Below, one piece after another: positions 1 through 17,491 of a stretch of 64,000 nucleotides of DNA. How positions within the stretch are numbered: the stretch's first letter is position 1; each line of letters opens with the position of its first letter. The notes under the pieces were generated by a model, which was given only the letters and a program-made list of their open reading frames with translations, was not told the DNA's origin and made no database searches. The stretch is taken from the NCBI GenBank assembly GCA_034005165.1, contig JAVEVE010000005.1:68304-132303 (forward strand), written 5' to 3'. Both the position numbers and the translations under genes were made by a program. This stretch comes from UBA1573 sp034005165. GTDB taxonomy: Bacteria > Pseudomonadota > Alphaproteobacteria > Micavibrionales > Micavibrionaceae.

Positions 1-1
1 C

Positions 2-778
2 ACGGATATGGATGATCAGGGTGGGCGAAACATAGATCCTGCAAGGAATTTTATAAATTTTGAAACATTTGATCGGACATTATTTCAGGCTGATCTACGG
101 ATTGCATCTGCCTTCGACAGGGCCGAGCTATCAAGTGGCTCTTTAACCACGATGTGGGCGCGGCTGCTTTACACGGCCTTTGTCGAACAAGGTCAAAACG
201 AATTCAAACGCCAATTTGTGCGCGGACAATATTCGAACCCGATCTTGCCCTATTACGGCGGGGGAAGGCCAAGCTGTACACGCCTCACTTGGGAAAAAAT
301 TATAGAAGAAGACATCTTCAAACCCCACGTCGAGACCATCACACATTTTGATGTCCACACAGGCGACGGCCCGTTCGGCGGCCTGCAACATTATTTGTGC
401 AATAAGGCAGGCCCGCACACCAAAGAGCTGTGTTTAAGGCTCACAACACCCGACAAAATAAAAACCACCGACGATTATTTCGCCGAAGTCATCGGGGATA
501 TCGGTGACCACTGGGCGGAATTTCCTGAGGTCAAAGGCAAAACAATCTTCCCTGTAACCCTAGAATTCGGAACAACCCAAGCCCGTATCCCCGGCATCGA
601 TGTCTTGGGCGCTATCCTTAACCGCACATTGCTGGCGGAAAAATACGGGGACACCCACCCCAACAAGGAAGACATCATCCGAAAAATGCGCACAGCCTTC
701 ACCCCCACCCAAGAAGACTGGGCCTACGCCGTCATCGCCCAATGCCACGACCTGTGGGATAAGTTCCTGAAACTCTAA
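2..778 (+). CDS. DUF2817 family (M14-like metallocarboxypeptidase fold), C-terminal part
   Basis: The frame is open to the left edge of the window, so this is probably the C-terminal portion of a longer gene; the first ATG inside is at 8. The motif HFDVHTGDGPFG (about residue 114 counted from that ATG) resembles the conserved HTG.GP.G motif of DUF2817 proteins, which share the zinc carboxypeptidase (M14) fold. The N-terminal zinc ligands would lie upstream and cannot be checked. Substrate is unknown. It sits where rplL usually sits, immediately before rpoB, on the same strand but more than 700 bases away, so co-transcription with rpoB is not implied. Family assignment is from motif memory only. 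Confidence 0.6.
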   Translation, partial: TDMDDQGGRNIDPARNFINFETFDRTLFQADLRIASAFDRAELSSGSLTTMWARLLYTAFVEQGQNEFKRQFVRGQYSNPILPYYGGGRPSCTRLTWEKIIEEDIFKPHVETITHFDVHTGDGPFGGLQHYLCNKAGPHTKELCLRLTTPDKIKTTDDYFAEVIGDIGDHWAEFPEVKGKTIFPVTLEFGTTQARIPGIDVLGAILNRTLLAEKYGDTHPNKEDIIRKMRTAFTPTQEDWAYAVIAQCHDLWDKFLKL

Positions 779-855
779 ATCATGTACGCGCATCTTCCCG
801 TACGTTTTAAGCCATTCTGTATAGTTCGTTTGCGTGATTTTCCATTTTTTATCCC

Positions 856-875
856 GAAAAAGCCCTTGAAAGGGC
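856..875 (-). terminator. Rho-independent terminator, minus strand
   Basis: GCCCTT-GA-AAGGGC is a perfect short palindrome (862-875). On the minus strand it is followed by TTTTTC. It is placed to end the small minus-strand gene at 1001-1255. Confidence 0.5.
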
Positions 876-1000
876 AAAACGTTCGCAGCAAAAATCCCTG
901 CCCAAAATAGGACAGGGAGCAGAGCGCATTCTGTACGCTTCAAAATCCTAACCCAAACCTTATAAAAAGTAAAGGATTTTATTCCTAAAATTAAGCGGGG

Positions 1001-1255
1001 CTATCTGGGGGCGCAGACTTGAAAGAAGGGAGTATTACGTGTGCAAGTCTCACCGGATGGTGTGTCATACCGATACGCAAAATGCGGACCGGGCCCTGTC
1101 ACGATCAAATGGGAATTGGTAGAGCCTTCAGGAATGGAGGCTTTTACCCAAAAACTACTAGCGAGGATCACTGGCAGTCCTGCCAAAGCAACGGCTGCAG
1201 AGAGTTTGCTAAGTGGGTGACTGCAAGCATTTTTAAACTGTGAAACTGGATTCAT
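1001..1255 (-). CDS. Small putative secreted protein, 84 aa
   Basis: No family recognised. The ATG at 1255 is preceded on the minus strand by GGGAGGA at good spacing, the main reason to call it real. Residues about 10-38 look like a signal peptide: a few polar residues, a run ALAGLPVILASSFWV, then KA. The rest is short and polar with two cysteines that could pair (C70 and C81, approximately). A minus-strand terminator lies downstream at 856-875. A plus-strand ORF overlaps it but has no Shine-Dalgarno. Exported peptide of unknown role; moderate confidence that it is a gene. Confidence 0.45.
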   Translation of the reverse strand: MNPVSQFKNACSHPLSKLSAAVALAGLPVILASSFWVKASIPEGSTNSHLIVTGPGPHFAYRYDTPSGETCTRNTPFFQVCAPR

Positions 1256-1566
1256 CTATATCCTCCCGAAAAACCACATTCTGTAAATAAAGAAATTCTT
1301 TACAAATGTCAATTTTTTCTCTGGACAACCCCGAATCAATTCGTTAAAACCGCTTACCCAACAGAAGTACGCGAGTTTTCTGTTGTGTTTATTTTGCGGA
1401 CCCAAGGGAAAATTAAGTCGAATTCATTCAAGTATTGTCTCATGTACTCATCTGGCAAACCGCAAGGCCATGCGTGATACAAGAGAACGGGTCGAATGAT
1501 AGGCGATTTTTCCGATTATTTTGAAATTACTGAACACTTTTGTTTCAGACGTTTAAGGGCCAAAAC
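1256..1566 (+). promoter_or_regulatory. Leader and promoter region between the small minus-strand gene and rpoB
   Basis: No gene is visible. The region must hold promoters for rpoB (plus) and for the small secreted gene (minus). It contains TGTAAA (1282-1287) and TTTACA (1299-1304) facing each other, and the 9-mer ATTCTGTAA (1278-1286), which recurs in two other intergenic regions of the window. I could not pick a convincing -35/-10 pair for rpoB. Confidence 0.35.
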
Positions 1567-5820
<4,254 letters not shown>

Positions 5821-5898
5821 GAGAGAATAAGCCGATGGGTCGCATAGACCCGTCGGAAATTTGAACCAGAATTCAAACCCGTTATACGGAGCAATGTA

Positions 5899-10086
<4,188 letters not shown>

Positions 10087-10108
10087 TCATAGACAAAAAG
10101 AATCTAGA

Positions 10109-10144
10109 ATCACCCCTGACAAAAAGTCGGGGGTGATTTTTTTA
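10109..10144 (+). terminator. Strong terminator after rpoC
   Basis: AATCACCCC and GGGGTGATT form a GC-rich stem, with TGAC/GTC(G) inside the loop, followed by seven T residues. Separates rpoBC from the downstream HAD-like gene and the str operon. Confidence 0.9.
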
Positions 10145-10218
10145 TTGACCGAGATCAGGGCGATCTATTAGCTTAGTTTTCAGAAAAAAATAAAACATAA
10201 CATAACAGGGAATATCTC

Positions 10219-11004
10219 ATGCTTGCTATTTTCAATCTCGATTGGAAGCGCTTTTCTATTTCAAAACAAGTCGCCGAAGCTGGTAATTTTATGTCAAGAC
10301 TAACCAGAGATGTGGGGGTTGGTGATAGGGTTATTTTCAATTGCGCATCAATGGGAACAGGCGAATATGTGCTACCTTTTGCTGATGGTGAGCGTGCGGA
10401 AGATGTATCGTCAGATGCTTTGAATTATTTACGTTGGCAGCATCACCACGTGCGCGAGGCTTTAAAACAGGATCAGGATTATCGCTTGAACTTTGAAACG
10501 CGTGAAATGCTCTCCTCAATGCGCAAATCAGGGCATGTTTTGGTAGCTGTATTTACAGGCGCAACTCATGACCTTGAAAAAGGCTTGGAGGAGGCTAGGT
10601 GCCGCGATGTGTTTGAAGATCATGTCATTGGCTACGATCGTCTGACGGCCAGGCGGAGATGGAGCGAAGACCTCACAAGTGCAGGTCTATATCGCCAGGC
10701 GGGCCATGTTGGTCGCCTTCCACTTTACGAGGCGCTTATAGTCGCCGACCATCCGGAAGGAGTTGAGGATGCATGTGCTGTTAGGCCTCAGGCAGTCGTT
10801 GGCTATATAGGTATGGCGGAAGAAGATGCATATAAAGATGCGCATATTAAGGATTTGGAAAGTGCAGGGGCCGATTATACCCTTATTGGCGGGCATGCTG
10901 TGGCTTGCTTGCCATACCTGTTTCAGGCTCGATCAAACCAGCGTGCAGCAAAAGCCCAGCTCTCGGCCTTTTTAAGTAATTTAACGGGCAGTGCGCCTCA
11001 TTAA
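10219..11004 (+). CDS. HAD-superfamily-like protein with degenerate active site
   Basis: 261 aa; the ATG follows CAGGGA. The fold of a beta-phosphoglucomutase-type HAD phosphatase can be followed: AIFNLDW at residues 3-9 in place of hhhDxDx, VAVFTGATHDLEKGLE near 110 (motif II Thr), and VADHPEGVEDA near 175 with VVGYIGM after it (motif IV region). The nucleophile Asp of motif I is Asn, and the motif III Lys position appears to be Arg (GRLPLYE). If this alignment holds, the protein may be a non-catalytic relative. It stands alone between the rpoC terminator and the rpsL promoter. Superfamily call is moderate; loss of catalysis is inference. Confidence 0.5.
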   Translation: MLAIFNLDWKRFSISKQVAEAGNFMSRLTRDVGVGDRVIFNCASMGTGEYVLPFADGERAEDVSSDALNYLRWQHHHVREALKQDQDYRLNFETREMLSSMRKSGHVLVAVFTGATHDLEKGLEEARCRDVFEDHVIGYDRLTARRRWSEDLTSAGLYRQAGHVGRLPLYEALIVADHPEGVEDACAVRPQAVVGYIGMAEEDAYKDAHIKDLESAGADYTLIGGHAVACLPYLFQARSNQRAAKAQLSAFLSNLTGSAPH

Positions 11005-11150
11005 TTTTTTCATAAATATATCATTATGTTAGAGCAGAAACTGTCCTAATGTAAAACCGTGCCTGCTCACATAAAAAAAGAGCAAAAATGTGATCTCTTC
11101 TAAGTGATTCAAATGATTCAAAAAAAATTAAAAAAAGGTGAAAATAATAT
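11005..11150. other. Intergenic stretch upstream of the str promoter
   Basis: AT-rich with no gene or clear terminator for the HAD-like gene. It contains GATTCAAATGATTCAAA, a short direct repeat of GATTCAAA, and long A-runs immediately upstream of the -35 element, which could act as an UP element. Confidence 0.4.
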
Positions 11151-11180
11151 TTGACTCAAAGCTGAATCGCAGAGTATAGT
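11151..11180 (+). promoter_or_regulatory. Probable promoter of the str (rpsL-rpsG-fusA-tuf) operon
   Basis: TTGACT (11151-11156), an 18-base spacer, TATAGT (11175-11180). A-rich DNA precedes the -35. The predicted start leaves a leader of about 220 bases before rpsL. Confidence 0.65.
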
Positions 11181-11409
11181 CCGCGAACTTGTTTTGGATG
11201 CGTCGGCAGTAATCTACGCAAAATCGTTGAAATTCAAAGGTTTTTAAGATTATACGCGACACTAAAAACCCTCTCGGGGGTATCCGTGGAAGACAAAATA
11301 TCGGCGTCAAGGTAAAGATTCTCCTTGACTCAGGGTCTTTGTCGCGGTACGACGCAAACCATCCACAACAATTTTATACTTGAGATAAAAGGACTGAAGG
11401 GCAAAAGAC
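11181..11409 (+). promoter_or_regulatory. Long leader of the str operon
   Basis: About 220 untranslated bases before rpsL. It contains ACCC-TCTC-GGGGGT (near 11267-11281) and a second TTGACTC at 11333, so a second promoter or a regulatory RNA structure is possible. No known riboswitch motif recognised. Confidence 0.35.
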
Positions 11410-11781
11410 ATGCCAACAATTCAACAGCTTATCCGTAACCCGCGGGAAAAACAGGTCAAGCGCAAGAAAAACCGCGCTCTGAAACAAAACCCACAAGTTC
11501 GTGGCGTTTGCACCCGTGTGTATACAACAACTCCTAAAAAACCAAACTCCGCTCTCCGTAAAGTGGCTAAGGTCCGTTTGACAACGGGCATTGAAGTGAT
11601 TTGCTACATCCGTGGTGAGGGGCACAACCTTCAGGAGCACTCTGTTGTTCTCGTTCATGGTGGTCGTGTTAAGGACTTGCCTGGTGTTCGTTACCGTATC
11701 GTTCGTGGTGCGTTGGATACTCAAGGTGTTAAAGATCGTAAGCAATCACGCTCATGCTATGGCGTGAAGAAGCCTAAGTGA
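11410..11781 (+). CDS. rpsL: 30S ribosomal protein S12
   Basis: 123 aa, the family length. Accuracy protein of the 30S decoding centre. The TTPKKPNSAL segment keeps the lysine whose change gives streptomycin resistance, and GRVKDLPG keeps the second such lysine, so the sequence is wild type at both. First gene of the str operon, 28 bases before rpsG. Confidence 0.97.
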   Translation: MPTIQQLIRNPREKQVKRKKNRALKQNPQVRGVCTRVYTTTPKKPNSALRKVAKVRLTTGIEVICYIRGEGHNLQEHSVVLVHGGRVKDLPGVRYRIVRGALDTQGVKDRKQSRSCYGVKKPK

Positions 11782-11809
11782 TAATTTATTGAAGAGGATT
11801 TGAAGACAA

Positions 11810-12316
11810 ATGTCCCGTCGTCATAGTGCAAAAAAACGTGAGATCCTTCCCGATCCAAGATTCGGGGATGTGACTCTGTCAAAATTCATCAACATCATCA
11901 TGACCCGTGGGAAAAAATCCATCGCGGAACAAATCGTTTATGATGCAATCGAGATGCTCGACAAAAAAGCTGCGAATGATATGGATCTGAATGCGGATGC
12001 GGCTAAGAAAAGTTCTGGTCTGGCAATAATGCTTTTGGCTCTGAAAAAAATCGGTCCTCAAGTTGAGGTCAAATCCCGTCGCGTTGGTGGTGCAAACTAC
12101 CAAGTGCCTATCGAGGTTCCTGCTCCGCGTGCGATGGCTTTGGCTATGCGCTGGTTGCGTGATTTCGCTCGTAAACGTGGTGAGAATACAATGGCTGAGC
12201 GTCTGGCTGCTGAGGCCTATGAGGCTGCTAACGATCGCGGCTCTGCAATCAAAAAGCGTGATGATACGCACAAGATGGCCGAGGCGAACCGTGCGTTTGC
12301 CCACTACCGTTACTAG
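11810..12316 (+). CDS. rpsG: 30S ribosomal protein S7
   Basis: 168 aa; begins MSRRHSAKKREILPDPRFGD, the usual S7 start, and contains RRVGGANYQVP. It is about 12 residues longer than the common 156-aa form because of an insertion around AANDMDLNADAAKKSSG (residues 54-70). Primary 16S rRNA binder that nucleates the 30S head. Starts at the ATG after GAGGATTTGAAGACAA. Confidence 0.97.
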   Translation: MSRRHSAKKREILPDPRFGDVTLSKFINIIMTRGKKSIAEQIVYDAIEMLDKKAANDMDLNADAAKKSSGLAIMLLALKKIGPQVEVKSRRVGGANYQVPIEVPAPRAMALAMRWLRDFARKRGENTMAERLAAEAYEAANDRGSAIKKRDDTHKMAEANRAFAHYRY

Positions 12317-12347
12317 GAATTGGATTTAAGGTTTAAGGAAACATAAC

Positions 12348-14456
12348 ATGGCCCGCGAATTTGCACTTCAACATTATCGGAACTTCGGTATCATGGCGCA
12401 CATTGATGCCGGTAAAACGACGACCACCGAGCGGATTTTGTACTACACAGGAAAATCCCACAAAATCGGTGAAGTGCATGATGGCGCCGCAACTATGGAC
12501 TGGATGGAGCAAGAGCAAGAGCGCGGGATTACCATTACCTCTGCTGCGACCACATGTTTCTGGACTGGTCCAAAAGATGGGGCTGCTCCTAACGAGAAAA
12601 TCCGTTTCAACATTATCGACACCCCGGGCCACGTGGACTTCACAATTGAGGTTGAGCGTTCCTTGCGTGTTCTTGATGGTGCGGTCTGTCTTCTTGACTC
12701 CAACCAAGGTGTTGAGCCTCAGACTGAAACAGTCTGGCGTCAAGGTGATAAGTATAAAGTGCCACGTATCGTATTTTCCAACAAAATGGACAAAATAGGT
12801 GCGAACTTCTATCAGTGCGTTGATGATGTGGATAAGCGCCTCGGTGCAAATCCGCTCGTTATCAACTTGCCGATCGGTGCTGAATCTGATTTCGCTGGTG
12901 TCGTTGACTTGCTGAAAATGAAGGCAATCGTCTGGAGCTCTGATAACTTGGGTGCAACTTTCACCGAAGAGGAGATCCCTGCGGACCTGAAAGAAAAAGC
13001 TGAAGAGTGGCGCGCTAAGATGGTTGAAATGGCTGTCGAGATGGAAGATGAAGCCATGGAAGCTTACCTCGAAGGTAAAGAAATCGATATGGCAACTCTG
13101 AAGCGTTGTATTCGTAAGGGAACATTGGCTTCCAAGTTTGTTCCAATGCTCTGTGGTTCCTCTTTCAAAAACAAAGGCGTTCAAACATTGTTGGATGCTG
13201 TTGTTGATTATCTGCCAAGCCCAATCGATGTTGGTGCTGTTAAAGGTAAGAAGGTAGACTCTGATGATGCTGATAGCCGTGCATGTTCTGATGATGCGCC
13301 GTTCTCTGCGTTGGCGTTCAAAATCATGAATGACCCATTCGTTGGTTCTTTGACATTTGCGCGTATCTATTCCGGTAAATTGGAATCTGGTTCTTATGTT
13401 CAGAACTCTGTTAAGGACAAAAAGGAACGTATTGGTCGTATGCTTCTGATGCACTCCAACAACCGTGAAGAAATCAAAGAAGCATATGCTGGTGATATCG
13501 TCGCTTTGGTTGGTTTGAAAGATACCACAACCGGTGACACATTGTGTGATGGTTCCAAGCCGATCGTTCTTGAGCGTATGGAGTTCCCTGAGCCTGTTAT
13601 CGAGATTGCAGTTGAGCCAAAAACAAAGGCTGACCAAGAAAAGATGGGGCTTGCTTTGCAACGTTTGGCTGCTGAAGATCCTTCCTTCCGTGTCTCTGTT
13701 GACCATGAATCGGGTCAAACAATCATGAAGGGGATGGGCGAGTTGCACTTGGAAATTCTCGTGGATCGTATGAAGCGTGAATTTAAGGTGGAAGCAAACG
13801 TTGGTGCTCCTCAGGTTGCCTACCGTGAGACAATCACTAAAGCTGCTGAAATTGATTACACCCACAAAAAACAATCTGGTGGTTCTGGTCAATATGCGCG
13901 CATTACGCTCATATTCGAACCAAACGAAGCTGGAAAAGGGTACGAATTCAAGTCTGAAATCGTTGGTGGAGCTGTTCCTAAAGAATATATTCCGGGTGTT
14001 GAGAAAGGTCTTATGGCTTCTCAAACCACAGGTGTTATTGCAGGATTCCCTGTCGTGGATTTCAAAGTTCGCTTGACGGACGGAGCGTACCACGATGTTG
14101 ACTCTTCTGCTTTGGCATTTGAGATTGCTGCACGTGCGGCTTTCAAAGAGGGTATGCAAAAAGCTGGACCACAACTTCTTGAGCCGATTATGAAGGTTGA
14201 GGTTGTAACTCCTGAAGAATATATGGGTGATGTGATCGGTGATTTGAACTCCCGTCGTGGGCAAATCAGCAGCATGTCTGACCGTGGTAACGCAAAAGTA
14301 ATTTCTGCAATGGTTCCACTGTCTTCCATGTTTGGATACATCAACAACTTGCGTGGTATGTCACAAGGGCGTGCGCAGTACTCTATGGTGTTTGACCATT
14401 ATGATGCTGTTCCAGCAAACGTTGTTGAAGAAGTTAAAAAGAAAGTTGCTGCTTAA
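12348..14456 (+). CDS. fusA: Elongation factor G
   Basis: 702 aa translocase GTPase. G1 AHIDAGKTT near residue 17, G3 DTPGHVDF near 91, G4 SNKMDK near 144. Domains II-V follow at normal length, with HKKQSGGSGQYA in domain IV and GYINNLRGMSQGRA near the end. GGAAACATAAC precedes the start. Part of the str operon, 31 bases after rpsG. Confidence 0.98.
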   Translation: MAREFALQHYRNFGIMAHIDAGKTTTTERILYYTGKSHKIGEVHDGAATMDWMEQEQERGITITSAATTCFWTGPKDGAAPNEKIRFNIIDTPGHVDFTIEVERSLRVLDGAVCLLDSNQGVEPQTETVWRQGDKYKVPRIVFSNKMDKIGANFYQCVDDVDKRLGANPLVINLPIGAESDFAGVVDLLKMKAIVWSSDNLGATFTEEEIPADLKEKAEEWRAKMVEMAVEMEDEAMEAYLEGKEIDMATLKRCIRKGTLASKFVPMLCGSSFKNKGVQTLLDAVVDYLPSPIDVGAVKGKKVDSDDADSRACSDDAPFSALAFKIMNDPFVGSLTFARIYSGKLESGSYVQNSVKDKKERIGRMLLMHSNNREEIKEAYAGDIVALVGLKDTTTGDTLCDGSKPIVLERMEFPEPVIEIAVEPKTKADQEKMGLALQRLAAEDPSFRVSVDHESGQTIMKGMGELHLEILVDRMKREFKVEANVGAPQVAYRETITKAAEIDYTHKKQSGGSGQYARITLIFEPNEAGKGYEFKSEIVGGAVPKEYIPGVEKGLMASQTTGVIAGFPVVDFKVRLTDGAYHDVDSSALAFEIAARAAFKEGMQKAGPQLLEPIMKVEVVTPEEYMGDVIGDLNSRRGQISSMSDRGNAKVISAMVPLSSMFGYINNLRGMSQGRAQYSMVFDHYDAVPANVVEEVKKKVAA

Positions 14457-14487
14457 TTAGCAAATAGAATTAGAAAGAGGTACTAAA

Positions 14488-15678
14488 ATGTCCAAAGAGA
14501 AGTTTGAGCGGAAAAAGCCGCATTGTAACATCGGAACGATTGGTCACGTTGACCATGGTAAGACGACGCTGACAGCAGCGATTACGAAAGTATTGGCTGA
14601 AGTGGGTGGAGCTACAGCTATGGCGTATGACCAGATTGACAAATCGCCTGAAGAGAAAGCACGTGGTATCACGATTTCTACGTCACACGTTGAATACGAG
14701 ACAGCGAACCGTCACTATGCACACGTTGATTGCCCTGGTCACGCTGACTATGTGAAGAACATGATCACCGGAGCTGCGCAGATGGACGGAGCGATTCTGG
14801 TTGTGAACGCAGCGGATGGTCCGATGCCACAGACACGTGAACACATTCTTTTGGCTCGTCAGGTTGGCGTTCCTGCGTTGGTTGTGTTCTTGAACAAAGT
14901 AGATCAGGTTGATGACGAAGAGTTGTTGGAACTGGTTGAAATGGAAGTACGTGAATTGTTGTCTTCTTATGATTTCCCTGGCGATGATATTCCTATCGTT
15001 AAAGGATCTGCGTTGGCAGCTCTTGAAGGCCGTGATGACAATATCGGTAAAAGTCAGGTATTGGCACTGATGGAAGCTGTTGACAGCTACATTCCACAGC
15101 CAGAGCGTCCGATTGACAAACCATTCCTGATGCCAGTTGAAGACGTGTTTTCGATTTCCGGTCGTGGTACAGTTGTGACCGGTCGTGTTGAGCAAGGCGT
15201 TATCAAAGTTGGTGAAGAGATCGAAATCGTAGGTATCAAGCCAACCCAGAAAACCACCTGTACCGGTGTTGAAATGTTCCGTAAACTTCTTGACCAAGGT
15301 CAGGCTGGGGACAATATTGGAGCGTTGTTGCGCGGTACAAAACGTGAGGAAGTAGAGCGCGGACAAGTTTTGGCTGCTCCTGGTTCTATTACGCCACACA
15401 CCACATTCACAGCAGAGACCTATATTCTTTCGAAAGAAGAAGGCGGACGTCATACTCCATTCTTTGCGAACTACCGTCCACAGTTCTACTTCCGTACAAC
15501 TGACGTGACCGGTGAAGTTACGCTTCCGGAAGGAACAGAAATGGTTATGCCTGGTGACAACATCAACCTGACCGTCAAGTTGATCGCGCCAATCGCGATG
15601 AACGAAGGTCTGCGCTTCGCAATCCGTGAGGGCGGCCGTACCGTCGGTGCTGGCGTCGTCGCTAAAATTATTGCTTAA
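14488..15678 (+). CDS. tuf: Elongation factor Tu
   Basis: 396 aa GTPase that delivers aminoacyl-tRNA. GHVDHGKTT (residue 18), DCPGHADY (81) and NKVDQVDD (136) are intact, and the C-terminus ends GRTVGAGVVAKI. A typical AAAGAGGTACTAAA Shine-Dalgarno precedes the ATG. This is the only tuf in the window; a second copy elsewhere is possible. Confidence 0.98.
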   Translation: MSKEKFERKKPHCNIGTIGHVDHGKTTLTAAITKVLAEVGGATAMAYDQIDKSPEEKARGITISTSHVEYETANRHYAHVDCPGHADYVKNMITGAAQMDGAILVVNAADGPMPQTREHILLARQVGVPALVVFLNKVDQVDDEELLELVEMEVRELLSSYDFPGDDIPIVKGSALAALEGRDDNIGKSQVLALMEAVDSYIPQPERPIDKPFLMPVEDVFSISGRGTVVTGRVEQGVIKVGEEIEIVGIKPTQKTTCTGVEMFRKLLDQGQAGDNIGALLRGTKREEVERGQVLAAPGSITPHTTFTAETYILSKEEGGRHTPFFANYRPQFYFRTTDVTGEVTLPEGTEMVMPGDNINLTVKLIAPIAMNEGLRFAIREGGRTVGAGVVAKIIA

Positions 15679-15701
15679 GGTTTGAGAGTAAGGAAATAGA
15701 A

Positions 15702-16022
15702 ATGGACACACAAACCATCCGCATCCGTCTTCGTGCTTACGATCATCGTGTTCTGGACGCTTCCACGAACGAGATCGTAAACACAGCAAAGAGAACCGGC
15801 GCCTCTGTTCGTGGGCCAGTTCCACTGCCGACACGCACTGAGCGTTTTACAGTTTTGCGTTCTCCGCACATCGATAAAAAATCGATGGACCAGTTTGAAA
15901 TGCGGACACACAAACGTCTGATCGACATCGTGGACCCAACGCCACAAACCGTTGATGCTTTGATGAAATTGGATCTGGCCGCAGGTGTGGACGTAGAAAT
16001 TAAAGTCGGTCAGGCAGCGTAG
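15702..16022 (+). CDS. rpsJ: 30S ribosomal protein S10
   Basis: 106 aa. Contains VRGPVPLPT and SPHIDKKSMDQFEMRTHKR, the S10 (NusE) signature. Structural protein of the 30S head and a partner of NusB in antitermination. First gene of the S10 section and only 23 bases after tuf, so the str and S10 operons are joined here. Confidence 0.97.
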   Translation: MDTQTIRIRLRAYDHRVLDASTNEIVNTAKRTGASVRGPVPLPTRTERFTVLRSPHIDKKSMDQFEMRTHKRLIDIVDPTPQTVDALMKLDLAAGVDVEIKVGQAA

Positions 16023-16070
16023 TCTGGCGACGTAATTAAGTAAGTTAGGAAAAGGAATCTGGAGATAAAA

Positions 16071-16826
16071 ATGAGAACCGGATTGATTGCAAAAAACGAA
16101 GGAATGACACGCGTCTTCGGTGAAGACGGAAGGCACATTCCCGTGACAGTACTCAAAATCGACAATCTTCAAGTTGTTGATGTGCGTACTCAAGAGCGTG
16201 ATGGCTATGTGGCTGTCCAATTGGGTGCAGGTACTGCAAAGGTGAAAAACGTATCCAAGGCGATGCGTGGTCACTACGCAAAAGCAAAAGTCGAGCCAAA
16301 AAGAAAATTGGCTGAATTCCGTGTTAGCCCAGAAAATGTTTTGGACGTTGGTGCTGAGCTCTGCGCAAGCCACTTTGTTCCTGGTCAATTCGTTGATGTT
16401 CAGGGAACTTCAAAAGGTCGTGGTTTTGCCGGTGGTATGAAACGCTGGAACTTTGGTGGTCTTCGTGCATCCCACGGTGTGTCCGTTTCTCACCGCTCTA
16501 TCGGGTCTACCGGTTGTGCGCAAGATCCGGGCCGTACCTGGAAGGGTAAAAAAATGCCAGGTCACTATGGCGTCGATACAACAACCACTCAAAACCTAAA
16601 AATCGTTGCGGTTTATCCTGAAGACGGTTTGGTTCTGGTTCAAGGTAACGTGCCTGGTAACGCAAAAGAATGGGTTATCATCACGGATGCAGTAAAAAAA
16701 GCTGCTCACGCTGATGTTCCACTACCTGCAGGTTTGAAGAAGGCAGCTAATGCAGCTGCGGTAGAAGCTCCTGCTGAACAAGAAACATCTGCTGAAGCTG
16801 CTCCTGCAGAAGAAGCAAAAGAATAG
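16071..16826 (+). CDS. rplC: 50S ribosomal protein L3 with Ala/Glu-rich tail
   Basis: 251 aa. The core shows the L3 signatures GTSKGRGFAGGMKRW and ASHGVSVSHRSIGS, ending around residue 220. After that comes a low-complexity extension (KKAANAAAVEAPAEQ and onward) absent from the E. coli protein. L3 is one of the earliest 23S rRNA binders near the peptidyl-transferase centre. 15 bases before rplD. Confidence 0.96.
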   Translation: MRTGLIAKNEGMTRVFGEDGRHIPVTVLKIDNLQVVDVRTQERDGYVAVQLGAGTAKVKNVSKAMRGHYAKAKVEPKRKLAEFRVSPENVLDVGAELCASHFVPGQFVDVQGTSKGRGFAGGMKRWNFGGLRASHGVSVSHRSIGSTGCAQDPGRTWKGKKMPGHYGVDTTTTQNLKIVAVYPEDGLVLVQGNVPGNAKEWVIITDAVKKAAHADVPLPAGLKKAANAAAVEAPAEQETSAEAAPAEEAKE

Positions 16827-16841
16827 GTAAGGGTCTGAACA

Positions 16842-17465
16842 ATGAAGATCGCTGTTAAAACATTAGAAAACAAAGAAGCCGGAAGTATTGAGCTTGACGA
16901 TGCAGTATTCGCTGTTGAGCTGCGTGCTGACATCCTGCACCGCATGGTTCATTACCAATTGAACAAGCGCCGTGCCGGTACACACAAAACCAAGGGTGTT
17001 TCTGAGGTTTCCGGTACAGGTAAAAAGCCATGGAACCAAAAAGGAACCGGTCGTGCACGTGCATCCAACTTGCGTGCAGCCCAGTTCGTTGGCGGTGCGA
17101 CCATTTTCGGACCAGTCGTTCGTTCCCACGCAACGGAATTGCCGAAAAAGCAACGTGCATTGGCTCTGAAGACAGCTTTGTCTGCAAAAGCAGCAAACGG
17201 TCAATTGATCATTCTTGAAGCTGCAAAAACAGCTGAGCCAAAAACCAAAGCAATGGCTGCCAAATTGTCTGCAATGGGCATCCAGTCTGCATTGTTTGTT
17301 TGCGGTGAGGAAATGGATCACAACTTCGCTTTGGCAACACGGAACATTCCACATATCAATGTTCTGCCATGCGACGGTGCAAACGTATACGATATCCTGC
17401 GTCACGATACATTGGTTCTGACTAAGGAAGCTGTTGAAAACCTGACCAAGCGTCTGTCCGCATAG
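16842..17465 (+). CDS. rplD: 50S ribosomal protein L4
   Basis: 207 aa. The exit-tunnel loop KPWNQKGTGRARASNLRAAQ is present near residues 65-84. In enterobacteria L4 also represses the S10 operon; no such leader site was identified here. AAGGGTCTGAACA precedes the ATG. Confidence 0.96.
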   Translation: MKIAVKTLENKEAGSIELDDAVFAVELRADILHRMVHYQLNKRRAGTHKTKGVSEVSGTGKKPWNQKGTGRARASNLRAAQFVGGATIFGPVVRSHATELPKKQRALALKTALSAKAANGQLIILEAAKTAEPKTKAMAAKLSAMGIQSALFVCGEEMDHNFALATRNIPHINVLPCDGANVYDILRHDTLVLTKEAVENLTKRLSA

Positions 17466-17491
17466 GCGATTGGAAAGGCAAGGAGATAAAA

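Noticed and set aside
1019..1243. Plus-strand ORF of 74 codons overlapping the small secreted gene
   Set aside because: No Shine-Dalgarno and no signal or family; the opposite strand has both a ribosome site and a terminator.
12333..14264. Long minus-strand ORF of 643 codons opposite fusA
   Set aside because: Mirror frame of a highly expressed gene with strong codon bias; no ribosome site and no protein-like composition.
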